Assembly: GCA_001994995.1 (NCBI GenBank)
Contig: MDJM01000002.1
Location: forward strand, 1 to 55,142
Length of the DNA: 55,142 bases
Origin: Candidatus Parepulonipiscium sp. PG-Nuni2H_MBin01
Lineage (GTDB): Bacteria > Bacillota > Clostridia > Lachnospirales > Cellulosilyticaceae
Direction of reading: 5' to 3'
The notes under the pieces are model-generated. The model did not search any database, was not told the origin of the DNA, and saw only the letters and a program-made list of their open reading frames with translations. The position numbers and the translations under genes were made by a program. Below are positions 44,522 to 54,022 of this stretch, piece by piece. Every line of letters begins with the position of its first letter. Position 1 is the stretch's first letter.

Positions 44522-46699
44522 ATGCCTAAAGTATCAGTAATAATTCCTGTATATAATGTAGAAGAGTATTTAGAAGAATGTTTAGATAGTGTATGTAATC
44601 AGACCTTAACTGACTTGCAAATCGTATGTGTCAACGATGGTTCAAAAGATAATTCTTTAGCTATCCTAAAAAGGTATGCTCAGAAAGATAAACGCATTGA
44701 CATAATTGATAGCAAAAACTATGGCGTATCTCATGCGCGTAATTTAGGCTTAACTAGAGCGCGAGGAGAATATTGTTACTTTTTTGATAGTGATGATGTC
44801 TTAGAATTAAATGCATGCGAACTTTTATATTCAATATGTAAGCAAGATAACTTAGATATATTGTATTTTGGAGCTAGAAGTTTTTATGAAACTAAAGAGT
44901 TAGAAGACTTAAAACCAGATTATAAAACTTATTATAATCGTACTCATCCTACTAAAGAATTGAAATCAGGCGTAGAGTTATTTATATATTTAAACAAAAA
45001 TAGAGCTTTTAGAGTTAGTTTACCTTTACAATTTTTAAACAGAAGTTTTCTGGTGCAACATAAATTTAAGTTTGTGGAAGGCATTATTCATGAAGATGAA
45101 CTATTTGCTATAGAAGCTATACTAGAGGCATCAAAGGCTAAATGTATAGATGATATACTATATAATAGACGGGTTAGAGATGGCTCTATAATGACTAATA
45201 AACTTTCTGTTAATAATTTTAATGGGCAGTTTAAAGCTATGGTAGGATTATTATATTTAGCTCTACATTATCAAGATAATTTAGAATTGCAAAATGAATT
45301 AGCTATAAGGGTTAAAGTATTACTAGAAGCTACTAAGACTACTTATAGAGCGTTAGATGCAGAGGAACGTAAAAAAATATTAACTAAAGAAAAAAGATTA
45401 ATCTTAAAATTATTATATACTAACTTTAACTATCCTACTATGTTACCTATACAAGAAGCTGCACAATTTAAAGGTGAAAAAGATATCCTTCAACTGCTGG
45501 AGGAAAAAACTAGATTGATTCAAGAAATTAATAACATTTATGCTTCTAAAAGCTTTAAAATAGGTAGAGCCGTGACTTATATTCCTCGAAAAATACGAGG
45601 GGGTATACAATGTTATAAAGACAATGGTTTATCATATACAATGGATAGAATGCTAGATCACTTAAGTTTAACTAAACTAAATAATATAAAATCTAAACTA
45701 TCTAGCTCAAATATAAGTAATTGCACATTTAATAAGCCAGTATTTTCTATTGTTATACCTGTATATAACGTAGAAAATTATTTAAAACAATGTTTGGATA
45801 GTATATTAAATCAAACGTTAAATAAATCTGGGTATGAAATTATATGTGTGGATGATGGTTCTACTGATAATTCTCTTAATATATTGAAAGATTATGAAAA
45901 AAGCAACAAAAATATTAAAGTCTTAACGCAAAAAAATCAATATGCAGGAACAGCACGTAACTTGGGTTTACAATATACAACGGGGCAGTATGTTATCTTT
46001 ATGGATTCGGATGACTTTATTGATAAAAAAATGCTAGAAGAAGCTTATTTAAAAATTAATAAGCATTCTCCTGATATTGTTATAGTGGGCGCAAATATAT
46101 ATGATATGGAAACTAATCAATACCAAAAAGCTCCATGGTTATTTAGAACTCAATATATGCCTAAACAAGAAGTGTTTTCTATTAACGATATTCCAAACCA
46201 TATATTTAACATTTGTACTGGTACCCCGTGGAATAAATTTTTTAAAAAAAGCTTTCTAGAAAGCAAACATATAGATTTTCCGCCTTTTCGTAGTAGCAAT
46301 GATCTTTCTTTTATATTTCCTATGATTGCTGCTGCTAAATCTATATGTGTGGTGGATAAACCTTTATATCATTTAAGAAGAGGGCATGAAAATAATTTAT
46401 CTGCTACTAAGGATTTGAGTGGCTTAGTATTTTTTGATTCATTTAGGCTATTTCAAAATAGATTGCATTCTTTTGGAGTGTATGAAAAGTCTAAAAAAAG
46501 TTTTATAAACGTGATGTTAACAAGTTGTATGTATGAATTATCTAATATAAAAAATCCAGAATTAAAGAAAAAAGCTCATAAAAAGTTTATGGAAGAGTAT
46601 AGATATTTATTTGAATTATATGGACAACCACAAAATTATTTTTATGACCCTGGGCGTTATCAAGAATATATTAACTTAACTCAGACGTATCAATTTTAA
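44522..46699 (+). CDS. Dual-domain GT2 glycosyltransferase
   Basis: A 725-residue protein carrying two GT2 domains in series. Domain 1 (about 1-330) starts VSVIIPVYNVEEYLEECL with VNDGSKDNS and FDSDDV. A linker with a short coiled stretch follows (about 330-400). Domain 2 (about 405-725) starts FSIVIPVYNVENYLKQCL with VDDGSTDNS and MDSDDF, and continues with the same tail as the previous gene (LYHLRRGHENN). Two catalytic sites suggest alternating or successive sugar additions. AGAAAGGA precedes ATG 44522, 29 bases after the previous stop. Confidence 0.9.
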   Translation: MPKVSVIIPVYNVEEYLEECLDSVCNQTLTDLQIVCVNDGSKDNSLAILKRYAQKDKRIDIIDSKNYGVSHARNLGLTRARGEYCYFFDSDDVLELNACELLYSICKQDNLDILYFGARSFYETKELEDLKPDYKTYYNRTHPTKELKSGVELFIYLNKNRAFRVSLPLQFLNRSFLVQHKFKFVEGIIHEDELFAIEAILEASKAKCIDDILYNRRVRDGSIMTNKLSVNNFNGQFKAMVGLLYLALHYQDNLELQNELAIRVKVLLEATKTTYRALDAEERKKILTKEKRLILKLLYTNFNYPTMLPIQEAAQFKGEKDILQLLEEKTRLIQEINNIYASKSFKIGRAVTYIPRKIRGGIQCYKDNGLSYTMDRMLDHLSLTKLNNIKSKLSSSNISNCTFNKPVFSIVIPVYNVENYLKQCLDSILNQTLNKSGYEIICVDDGSTDNSLNILKDYEKSNKNIKVLTQKNQYAGTARNLGLQYTTGQYVIFMDSDDFIDKKMLEEAYLKINKHSPDIVIVGANIYDMETNQYQKAPWLFRTQYMPKQEVFSINDIPNHIFNICTGTPWNKFFKKSFLESKHIDFPPFRSSNDLSFIFPMIAAAKSICVVDKPLYHLRRGHENNLSATKDLSGLVFFDSFRLFQNRLHSFGVYEKSKKSFINVMLTSCMYELSNIKNPELKKKAHKKFMEEYRYLFELYGQPQNYFYDPGRYQEYINLTQTYQF

Positions 46700-46729
46700 A
46701 GTAATTACAGTTTAGAGAGAGGTTTTATA

Positions 46730-47908
46730 ATGGAAACTATAGAGTTTAGAAAGTTCACTATAAAGAAAGGTTATATAGAAACTACTGTTACTACTTCAAA
46801 GTTCTTAACCAAACAAAAAGATATTATTAAATTTGGTCTTAATAAAAAGATAATTCCTAATAGTGATTTAATTGCAGTAGCGCTATCTACTTTATGTGGA
46901 ACACAATATAAAAATATTTATATGGATTTGCTTGTTAGCACAGAAGCTTTAGAAGGGATTAAAAAGTTTACTCAAGCAAATGTAACAGTAAAAGGCGAAA
47001 ATTTATCACCGCCAACTTATAAAAATGGGACTAATAATATAATATTAAATTTTAGTGGAGGATTTGATAGCCTAGCTGCGTTATGTATAATGCCAGATAA
47101 TACTAAACTAGTGTCTATTGACTTTGGGCACTGGTTTACACGAGAAAAAGAGATATTTTCAAAATTTGCACCGTATACTGTTAAAACAAATTTTAGACAA
47201 TTAAAGTACGATAGAGCCTCATGGACATTTATGGGTGCAGGTGCAATCCTATACAGTGAATACCTAGGAGCGGGATATCAAGTTTTTGGAACTAATTTAG
47301 AATCAACACCTTGGAACTATATAAGCCCAGATAGAATTAATAAATCTGTTTTGGTGCCACCTTTTTCTATAGCTAATATTAAAGATATAAAATATATACA
47401 AGGATTAGCCCTACCTAGTATCATAATGATTATTTCCCGTTATAGGCCTGACTTACTAAATGAGTCATTAAAATCTTTAAGCGAGCCAGGTACAGAGAAG
47501 CGTTATAGGAAAGAAATAGTAGCTAAATTTATCTGTAAAAAATATAATAGAAATGTTTTTATAGAATCTACAGAACCTCCTAAACAAAAGGTGAAGTTTG
47601 GATCTTATTTAACAGCTGATTTTATAACATTATATCAATTAAAATATTTGGGCAAAGAGGTGACTGAACGGACTATATGCGATATTCCTAAAGATGTTGA
47701 GGATGTAGTCAGTAAACTTAAACTAGCTTTTTATGAAAAAATAAATACTAATTTCTTGGAAACTATTCCGTGTCAATATAAAGATGAATTTCATGCTAAA
47801 TTAGCTAATGCCGATGTATACCCTTATAATGAGCAAGACTGGGAAGAATTTAGAGAAGTAATTAAATTATTATCAAAATACCACACTAGTATAACAAATG
47901 TGATTTAA
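46730..47908 (+). CDS. PP-loop ATPase-like protein, copy 1
   Basis: A 392-residue protein with LNFSGGFDSLAAL near residue 106, the SGGxDS PP-loop of ATP pyrophosphatases (QueC, asparagine synthetase, N-acetyl sugar amidotransferases), followed by SIDFGHWF. These enzymes activate a carbonyl by adenylation. No glutaminase domain is present and I cannot name the substrate. Its position among glycosyltransferases suggests sugar modification, such as amidation. A paralogue follows directly, with an almost identical central segment. GAGAGAGG precedes ATG 46730. Confidence 0.7.
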   Translation: METIEFRKFTIKKGYIETTVTTSKFLTKQKDIIKFGLNKKIIPNSDLIAVALSTLCGTQYKNIYMDLLVSTEALEGIKKFTQANVTVKGENLSPPTYKNGTNNIILNFSGGFDSLAALCIMPDNTKLVSIDFGHWFTREKEIFSKFAPYTVKTNFRQLKYDRASWTFMGAGAILYSEYLGAGYQVFGTNLESTPWNYISPDRINKSVLVPPFSIANIKDIKYIQGLALPSIIMIISRYRPDLLNESLKSLSEPGTEKRYRKEIVAKFICKKYNRNVFIESTEPPKQKVKFGSYLTADFITLYQLKYLGKEVTERTICDIPKDVEDVVSKLKLAFYEKINTNFLETIPCQYKDEFHAKLANADVYPYNEQDWEEFREVIKLLSKYHTSITNVI

Positions 47909-47958
47909 ATATAAGTCACATTTGAATAGAATTAATTATAAACTTGGAGGCAGCATAT

Positions 47959-49122
47959 ATGCTTGAATTTAGAAATTTTGTTATTAACCCCGGATATTTT
48001 TCTACACAGATAATTACTTCAGATAAATCAGATACTATAGAGTTTGAATTAAGTGAAAAGTTCATTCCAAATAATGATTTAATTGCAGTAGCCCTATCTA
48101 CTTTATGCGGAACACAATATAAAAATATTTATATGGATTTGCTTGTTAGCACAGAAGCTTTAGAAGGAATTAAAAAGTTTACTCAAGCAAATGTAACAGT
48201 AAAAGGCGAAAATTTATCACCGCCAACTTATAAAAATAGAACTAATAATATAATATTAAATTTTAGTGGAGGATTTGATAGCTTAGCCGCGTTATGTATA
48301 ATGCCAGATAATACTAAACTAGTGTCTATTGACTTTGGTCATTGGTTTATAGCAGAGCAAAAATTTTTTGCAAAATTTGCTCCCTATACCGTTAAGACTA
48401 ACTTTAGACAATTAAAGTACGATAAAGCCTCATGGACATTTAAGGGAATTGCTTCAATATTATATAGTGAACACTTGGGAGGGGGGCTAAATACCTTTGG
48501 AACTATTTTAGAAGCTACGCCTTATAATTTTATTAGTTATCAAAGAATAAATAAAACTGGAATAGTACAGCCTTTTAATTTAGTAGGATTAACAGATGTA
48601 AAATTTACGCATGGGTTAACTGAAGTAGGCACTGCTATGGTTTTATCCCACTATAAGCCAGAATTGATAAATGATTCATTACAATCTTTAAGTAAACCGG
48701 GGTCTGAGAAACGATATCGTAAGCAGCTATTAACTAGCATTGTCAGTAAAAAATTTAATAAAAATATTTTTATTGAATTAACTGATAAACCTATATCTCA
48801 AGTCGATTTTGGTACTAACTTTGCCTTAGATTTTCTAGCGTTATATGAGCTAAAACATGTATCGTTATCAGAAGTGAATGCAACTGTAATAAATATTCCA
48901 CAAGAAGTTATTGCTCTAGTAAATAGATTATCTTTAAATTTTTATGAAAAACTAAATACTAATTTTTTAGATGGAGTACCAAAAGGCTACAGAGCAGAAT
49001 TTTTAGCTAAGTTATCATGTGCTAAAATTTATCCTTATAATGAACAAGATTGGCAAGAATATAGAGAAGTAATTTTATTATTAAGTAAGTATCATGAAAA
49101 TTTAGCAAAAATAATCCAGTAG
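47959..49122 (+). CDS. PP-loop ATPase-like protein, copy 2
   Basis: A 387-residue paralogue of the preceding gene, with the same SGGFDS loop. Residues covering LIAVALSTLCGTQYKN through SIDFGHWF (about 110 residues) are nearly identical to copy 1, while both flanks have diverged strongly. The frame is open to TTG 47944, but GGAGG (47946-47950) precedes ATG 47959. A hairpin AAATGTGA / TCACATTT (47896-47923) spans the copy 1 stop. The two products might form a heterodimer; that is inference. Confidence 0.7.
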   Translation: MLEFRNFVINPGYFSTQIITSDKSDTIEFELSEKFIPNNDLIAVALSTLCGTQYKNIYMDLLVSTEALEGIKKFTQANVTVKGENLSPPTYKNRTNNIILNFSGGFDSLAALCIMPDNTKLVSIDFGHWFIAEQKFFAKFAPYTVKTNFRQLKYDKASWTFKGIASILYSEHLGGGLNTFGTILEATPYNFISYQRINKTGIVQPFNLVGLTDVKFTHGLTEVGTAMVLSHYKPELINDSLQSLSKPGSEKRYRKQLLTSIVSKKFNKNIFIELTDKPISQVDFGTNFALDFLALYELKHVSLSEVNATVINIPQEVIALVNRLSLNFYEKLNTNFLDGVPKGYRAEFLAKLSCAKIYPYNEQDWQEYREVILLLSKYHENLAKIIQ

Positions 49123-49138
49123 TGATGGAGGTATTCTA

Positions 49139-50743
49139 ATGAATATAAAAGAACCTGAAGTAGTTATTATTCAGCTGATTAAAAACATACCACATAAAAT
49201 AAAGGTAACATTTTATTCTGGTCTTATCTGGGGATTTTTATTTCATGGCTATATGATATTAAATAAGTTTACAAACCAAGATGATCAAAATAGAATAGTA
49301 GATACTTTAACTTCATCACATGCTATATCCTTAGGACGATGGTCTTTGTTATTCTATAGAAATTTATTTGATAAAGTTACTATGCCGTGGGTTAATGGAT
49401 TAGTAGCAATAATATGTGCATCAATAATATCCTGCTTGATAGTAAGTTTATTTAAAATTAAAAATTCTATAAATTGTATACTAATCTCAGGAATTATAGT
49501 AGGATACCCTAGCTTAGTTGGAACAATGGGATATATGTTTACAGTGGATGCATATATGATGGCATTTTTAACATCAGTAATAGGAATATACTTAGCTGTA
49601 AATTGTAAAAATAAGTGGCTTAGCTCAATTATAGCAATCATATTAATAGCAGTAGCTATAGGAACATATCAACTTTATTTATTTACTACTATTACAATAC
49701 TCTTTATATTAGTATTACTAGATACCTTAGAAATAAATAATGTAATTGTTAATATAAAAACAGGACTTAGATATATTATAATAATTATCAGTTCCTATAT
49801 ATTGTACGAAGTGATATCGAGATTATTTTTACAAAAATATGATAGAGGATTAAATTCATATTTAGATATGGATACAAATGGTATAGGAGCTGTACTAGCA
49901 GAACCAGAAAGGTTATATAGGCCATATACACAGTTTATAGATTTCTTTCTTGAATATGATTATGGAACAACAGTATCGAATCTGTTGCCAACTATATATA
50001 TTGGTATGGTTATTATAATGTTGCTAATGATTATAACTTTAATAAAGAAAAATAAGGCTAATAGTATACTTAATATTACATTAACTATGGTATTGATATT
50101 ACTAATACCATTTGTAACAGCACTAATTTATATAACAACAACCAATATATCAGATGTTAGTTTTCGTATGGTATATAGTCTAGCATTTGTCCCAGTATTA
50201 TTTATTTCAATATTAGATAGATTTATACAACTTAAAATAGATAATCTAACCATGAGTAGTGGTAAGAATCTTATAAATTGGGCTTCTATACTTATGTGTG
50301 GAATAATTATATTTAATCAGTACTTAGTGGATAATAAAGCTTATCTGTTAACAGGCATAGCATATGAACAAGCATACTCTTACTGGAATAATATGATGGG
50401 ACGAATAGAACAAAATGAGGAATACACAATAAATATGCCAATAGCATTAGTAGGAAATTCATTTAAAAGTCCTTATTATAAAACTTATAATCGCCAATTT
50501 AGCTGCGCAAAAACCACTCGTCCTACATTGGGTGGTATAGCAGATTTATCAAACATTATAACTAGTTGGTCAAGATATAGATTTCCATATTCATATTTAG
50601 GGGTAGAATCCCCGATTATGACTAACCCAGAAGGATTAGAATATTTTGAAAACCCCATAGTACAAGAAATGCCAGTATATCCGCTAGTGGGTTCAATGAA
50701 AGTAATAGATGGGGTAATGGTGGTTAAATTAAGCGATAGTTAA
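49139..50743 (+). CDS. Multi-pass membrane protein, GtrII-type glucosyltransferase family
   Basis: A 534-residue membrane protein with about ten to eleven helices and a larger C-terminal extracytoplasmic part (from about 410). The N-terminal region after TM1, with FTNQDDQNRIV and SLGRWSLLFYRNLF, resembles the GtrII/Glucos_trans_II family, which moves glucose from lipid-linked glucose to surface polymers on the outer face. The next gene encodes a GtrB-like enzyme that would make that donor, which supports the call. ATG 49139 follows GGAGG. Confidence 0.75.
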   Translation: MNIKEPEVVIIQLIKNIPHKIKVTFYSGLIWGFLFHGYMILNKFTNQDDQNRIVDTLTSSHAISLGRWSLLFYRNLFDKVTMPWVNGLVAIICASIISCLIVSLFKIKNSINCILISGIIVGYPSLVGTMGYMFTVDAYMMAFLTSVIGIYLAVNCKNKWLSSIIAIILIAVAIGTYQLYLFTTITILFILVLLDTLEINNVIVNIKTGLRYIIIIISSYILYEVISRLFLQKYDRGLNSYLDMDTNGIGAVLAEPERLYRPYTQFIDFFLEYDYGTTVSNLLPTIYIGMVIIMLLMIITLIKKNKANSILNITLTMVLILLIPFVTALIYITTTNISDVSFRMVYSLAFVPVLFISILDRFIQLKIDNLTMSSGKNLINWASILMCGIIIFNQYLVDNKAYLLTGIAYEQAYSYWNNMMGRIEQNEEYTINMPIALVGNSFKSPYYKTYNRQFSCAKTTRPTLGGIADLSNIITSWSRYRFPYSYLGVESPIMTNPEGLEYFENPIVQEMPVYPLVGSMKVIDGVMVVKLSDS

Positions 50744-50773
50744 TTATCTGTGAAAGGAGATGTTATTCCCATC

Positions 50774-51733
50774 ATGAAGCTAATATCAATAGTAGTGCCT
50801 TGTTATAATGAGCAAGAAACAGTAGAAATATTTTATAAAGAAATAATAAAAGTGATAAATGAATTACCAGACTATGGATTTGAAATAGTTTATATTAATG
50901 ACGGAAGTAAAGACAATACTGCAGAATATATTTATAAATTAACCAAACTAGATAGCAGAATAGCCTTTATAGACCTAAGCCGCAATTTTGGCAAAGAAGC
51001 AGGTCTGCTAGCTGGATTACAATATGCAAAGGGGGATGCGGTAGTTGTTATGGACGTAGATTTACAAGACCCCCCAAACCTTTTACCTGAACTTATTTCC
51101 AATTGGGAAAAAGGCCATGACATTGTATATACAAGGCGAACTAATAGGGACGGGGAACCCCTTATACGTAGTTGGTTTGCAAAGTTATTTTATAAATTAA
51201 TCAATAAATTAAGTGATGTTGAAATAGTAGATGGGGCAAGAGATTATAGAATAATGGATAGGAGAGTTGTAAATAGTCTACTAGACCTAGGAGAGAAAAA
51301 TAGGTTTTCTAAAGGGTTATTTATGTGGGTTGGATATGACTGCAAATGTATTGAATTTCAACATGTGGAAAGGGTGGCAGGAGAAACCAGCTGGAGCTTT
51401 TGGAAGCTTTTTGGATACGCTATAGATGGAATAGTATCATTCACTAACTTTCCATTAAAAATAGCCAGTATATTTGGCATAATAGTATCTTTACTTTCAT
51501 TTATATTCCTAATATATGTAGTAATTAAAAATACAATATTTGAGAATCCTGTTAGCGGATGGGCTTCTATGACATCTATTATATGTTTCTTAGGAGGCAT
51601 CCAACTTATAGTAATTGGAGTTATAGGAGAATATGTAGGAAAAGTATTTAATGAAGTTAAGGCACGCCCACAATATATAGTAAAAGATTATATAGAAAGT
51701 AGCTTTAATAAAGGAGAGCAGAATGAAAATTAA
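50774..51733 (+). CDS. GtrB-like lipid-phosphate glycosyltransferase
   Basis: A 319-residue GT2 enzyme with two C-terminal membrane helices (about 230-255 and 270-295). It contains VVPCYNEQETVEIFY, NDGSKDNT, DLSRNFGKEAGLLAGL, MDVDLQDPP and RDYRIMDRRVV, the pattern of bactoprenol glucosyltransferases (GtrB, Dpm1-like), which transfer glucose to undecaprenyl phosphate. It likely feeds the GtrII-like protein. The start is uncertain: AAAGGAGA at 50753-50760 lies 13 bases from ATG 50774, longer than usual, and an in-frame GTG 50750 lies before the ribosome site. The stop overlaps the next start. Confidence 0.9.
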   Translation: MKLISIVVPCYNEQETVEIFYKEIIKVINELPDYGFEIVYINDGSKDNTAEYIYKLTKLDSRIAFIDLSRNFGKEAGLLAGLQYAKGDAVVVMDVDLQDPPNLLPELISNWEKGHDIVYTRRTNRDGEPLIRSWFAKLFYKLINKLSDVEIVDGARDYRIMDRRVVNSLLDLGEKNRFSKGLFMWVGYDCKCIEFQHVERVAGETSWSFWKLFGYAIDGIVSFTNFPLKIASIFGIIVSLLSFIFLIYVVIKNTIFENPVSGWASMTSIICFLGGIQLIVIGVIGEYVGKVFNEVKARPQYIVKDYIESSFNKGEQNEN

Positions 51734-52808
51734 TATAATAACATTCCATTTTGTAAATAATTTCGGTGCTGCACTACAGGCTTATGCATTAAGCCAAGCT
51801 ACATCAAAATTAAACAATCAACAGACTATCATGGTAGACTACAGACATTGGTTTATACGATTTACAGATACGGTCAGAATATTACCCATTAGTAAAGACC
51901 CTAAAATAATAAAACATGGATTAAAAACTATACCACAAAGATTAGGACGACTAAAAAAGTTTGACAGTTTCCATAAAGAAAGATTTAAAATGTCAGCTAG
52001 GTATAATACTAGAAAAAGTTTGCAGCAATACCCTCAAGAAGATTCAATGTTTATATGTGGTAGTGACCAAATATGGAACCCTGTAGTGACCCTAGGAGTT
52101 AAAGGTGTTTATTACTTAAGCTTTGTGCGAAGTAGCAAAAGAAAAATTTCTTATGCAGCTAGTTTTGGAATATCAGATATTGCACCTAAGTATAGGGCAA
52201 AAATGGAAAAATACTTAAAAGGATTTAAAGCAATTGGGGTCAGAGAGGCTGAAGGCGTAGAATTAGTTAAAGACATTTCAGGGCGTACGGCAACACAAGT
52301 AATTGACCCTACTTTTTTACTATCTAAAGATGAATGGTCTGAGATTGCAATATCTCCTCAAATTGATGAACCATATATATTGGTCTATGTTATGCAAAGC
52401 AATGAGAGCGTATACGAATATGCTAGACAAATTAAAGCTATTTTAGGAATTCAACTGATTGCTATTAGTAGATATGGTGATAAGCCAGCTGGTGTAGATA
52501 AAGTAGTAATTGATATAGGGCCATATGAATTTTTAGGTTTATTTGAAAATGCCACATATATATGTACTAATTCTTTTCATGGGTTAGCTTTTGCATTAAT
52601 CTTTGAAAAAAACTTCTTTATAATCCCTAGCAATAGATTTAATTCCCGTATAGACAGCTTACTACAAGTAATGGGAGTAACGTTAGAAAAAGAAGTAACA
52701 CACGATAATATATTAAATCCAAAAATAAACCACAGTGAAATTAAGCAACATATATTAAGCGCTAGACAACACTCATTAGAGTTTTTGCAAAAGAATTTAA
52801 GTTTATAG
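51723..52808 (+). CDS. Polysaccharide pyruvyltransferase-family protein
   Basis: A 361-residue protein of the PS_pyruv_trans family (CsaB, WcaK, and relatives), which adds pyruvyl ketals to surface glycans from phosphoenolpyruvate. Family markers are the start NIITFHFVNNFGAALQAYAL, FICGSDQIWNP, SYAASFG, GVREAEGVELV, DPTFLL and TNSFHGLAFAL. It overlaps the GtrB-like gene by 11 bases and is followed 22 bases later by an FrhB-like gene; this pairing recurs in many Firmicutes glycan loci to my knowledge. Some family members may not be true pyruvyl transferases. Confidence 0.88.
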   Translation: MKINIITFHFVNNFGAALQAYALSQATSKLNNQQTIMVDYRHWFIRFTDTVRILPISKDPKIIKHGLKTIPQRLGRLKKFDSFHKERFKMSARYNTRKSLQQYPQEDSMFICGSDQIWNPVVTLGVKGVYYLSFVRSSKRKISYAASFGISDIAPKYRAKMEKYLKGFKAIGVREAEGVELVKDISGRTATQVIDPTFLLSKDEWSEIAISPQIDEPYILVYVMQSNESVYEYARQIKAILGIQLIAISRYGDKPAGVDKVVIDIGPYEFLGLFENATYICTNSFHGLAFALIFEKNFFIIPSNRFNSRIDSLLQVMGVTLEKEVTHDNILNPKINHSEIKQHILSARQHSLEFLQKNLSL

Positions 52809-52830
52809 CGTATTATACGGAGGAGGCAGT

Positions 52831-54021
52831 ATGATTGAAATAGCTAATGCGTATGAATGTTGTGGATGTAATGGTTGTGTTCAAATATGTCCTAAAAGTT
52901 GTATTACTATGGTAGATGATAGAGAAGGTTTTTGGTATCCAAAAGTAGATAAATCTAAATGTATAGAATGTCAGCTATGTAAAAAGGTCTGTCCCATTAT
53001 TCAAGAGAAACATCATCTTAAAGAGACGAACACAGAGCAAAAACAAACCTTAGCAGTTTATGGAGGATGGCATAAAAATAGTGAAATTCGTAGGCTTAGC
53101 TCCTCCGGCGGAGTATTTACTTTATTGGCTGAATATATTCTAAGTCAAGACGGGATTGTATTTGGTGCACGAACCGATAAAAACCTTAAAGTGTCCCATA
53201 TAGGTATAACTAACACAAAAGATTTAAATAAGTTACGTCGCTCTAAATATGTTCAAAGCGATATTGGACAAACTTATACAGCAGTGAAAAATGCATTAAT
53301 TAAGGGGCAACTAGTTTTATTTGTGGGTGCGCCTTGCCAAACAGCAGGATTACAATGTTTTTTAAATAAAGACTATAGCAATTTATATACTTGTGACTTC
53401 ATTTGCCATGGAGTACCCTCTCCATTAGTATTTTCTAAATATGTTAATTACTTGGAGAAAAAGAATAAAGATTCTATTATAGGATTTAGTTTTAGAAATA
53501 AACATAAAGGTTGGAATCAAATAGGATTACAGATGGGTACAGTAGTAAAGTTTAGAAGTGGACAGTTTAAAGAATATATGCCTGCATATAGAGATTATTT
53601 TATGAGTGGTTTTTTATCAGATATATATTTAAGGCCTGCTTGTTATAAATGTATGTTCAAAAGCAAAGATAAGCGACATGCTGATATAACTATGGCAGAC
53701 TTCTGGGGTGTAAAAAAGTATTATCCTGAATTAGATGATAAAAATGGTACTTCTTTATTATTACTTAACTCAACAAAAGCTGAAGAATTATTTAAGCACG
53801 TAAAAGATAATTTTCATTATAAAGAGTGTGAGTTTGATAAAGCTTTAGAACGCAATCCTTCATTATGGAAAAGTGCAAAAGAGCCTAAACGTCGCATTCA
53901 ATTCTATACCGACTTAGAGCAGTATCCATTTCAATATGTGATGATAAAACATATGACTGGATTAAGGTGGCTTATAGAAAAAGTATTTGGTATGTTACAA
54001 ACTAAATTACGAAAGGGGTAG
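52831..54021 (+). CDS. FrhB-like iron-sulfur flavoprotein in a glycan locus
   Basis: A 396-residue protein with a ferredoxin domain bearing two [4Fe-4S] motifs (CCGCNGCVQICP near 9-20 and CIECQLCKKVCP near 46-57), then the coenzyme F420 hydrogenase/dehydrogenase beta-subunit fold: LSSSGGVFTLLAEYIL, FVGAPCQTAGL, CDFICHGVPS and a CYKCMFKSKDKRHADIT segment. F420 itself is unlikely in this lineage; relatives in polysaccharide clusters probably use FAD for redox modification of a sugar. It follows the pyruvyltransferase gene and starts with GGAGGAGG. Confidence 0.85.
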   Translation: MIEIANAYECCGCNGCVQICPKSCITMVDDREGFWYPKVDKSKCIECQLCKKVCPIIQEKHHLKETNTEQKQTLAVYGGWHKNSEIRRLSSSGGVFTLLAEYILSQDGIVFGARTDKNLKVSHIGITNTKDLNKLRRSKYVQSDIGQTYTAVKNALIKGQLVLFVGAPCQTAGLQCFLNKDYSNLYTCDFICHGVPSPLVFSKYVNYLEKKNKDSIIGFSFRNKHKGWNQIGLQMGTVVKFRSGQFKEYMPAYRDYFMSGFLSDIYLRPACYKCMFKSKDKRHADITMADFWGVKKYYPELDDKNGTSLLLLNSTKAEELFKHVKDNFHYKECEFDKALERNPSLWKSAKEPKRRIQFYTDLEQYPFQYVMIKHMTGLRWLIEKVFGMLQTKLRKG

Positions 54022-54022
54022 T

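Noticed and set aside
52831-54021. Coenzyme F420 hydrogenase subunit
   Set aside because: No hydrogenase or F420 genes are near and the locus is for glycan synthesis; only the fold family is supported.
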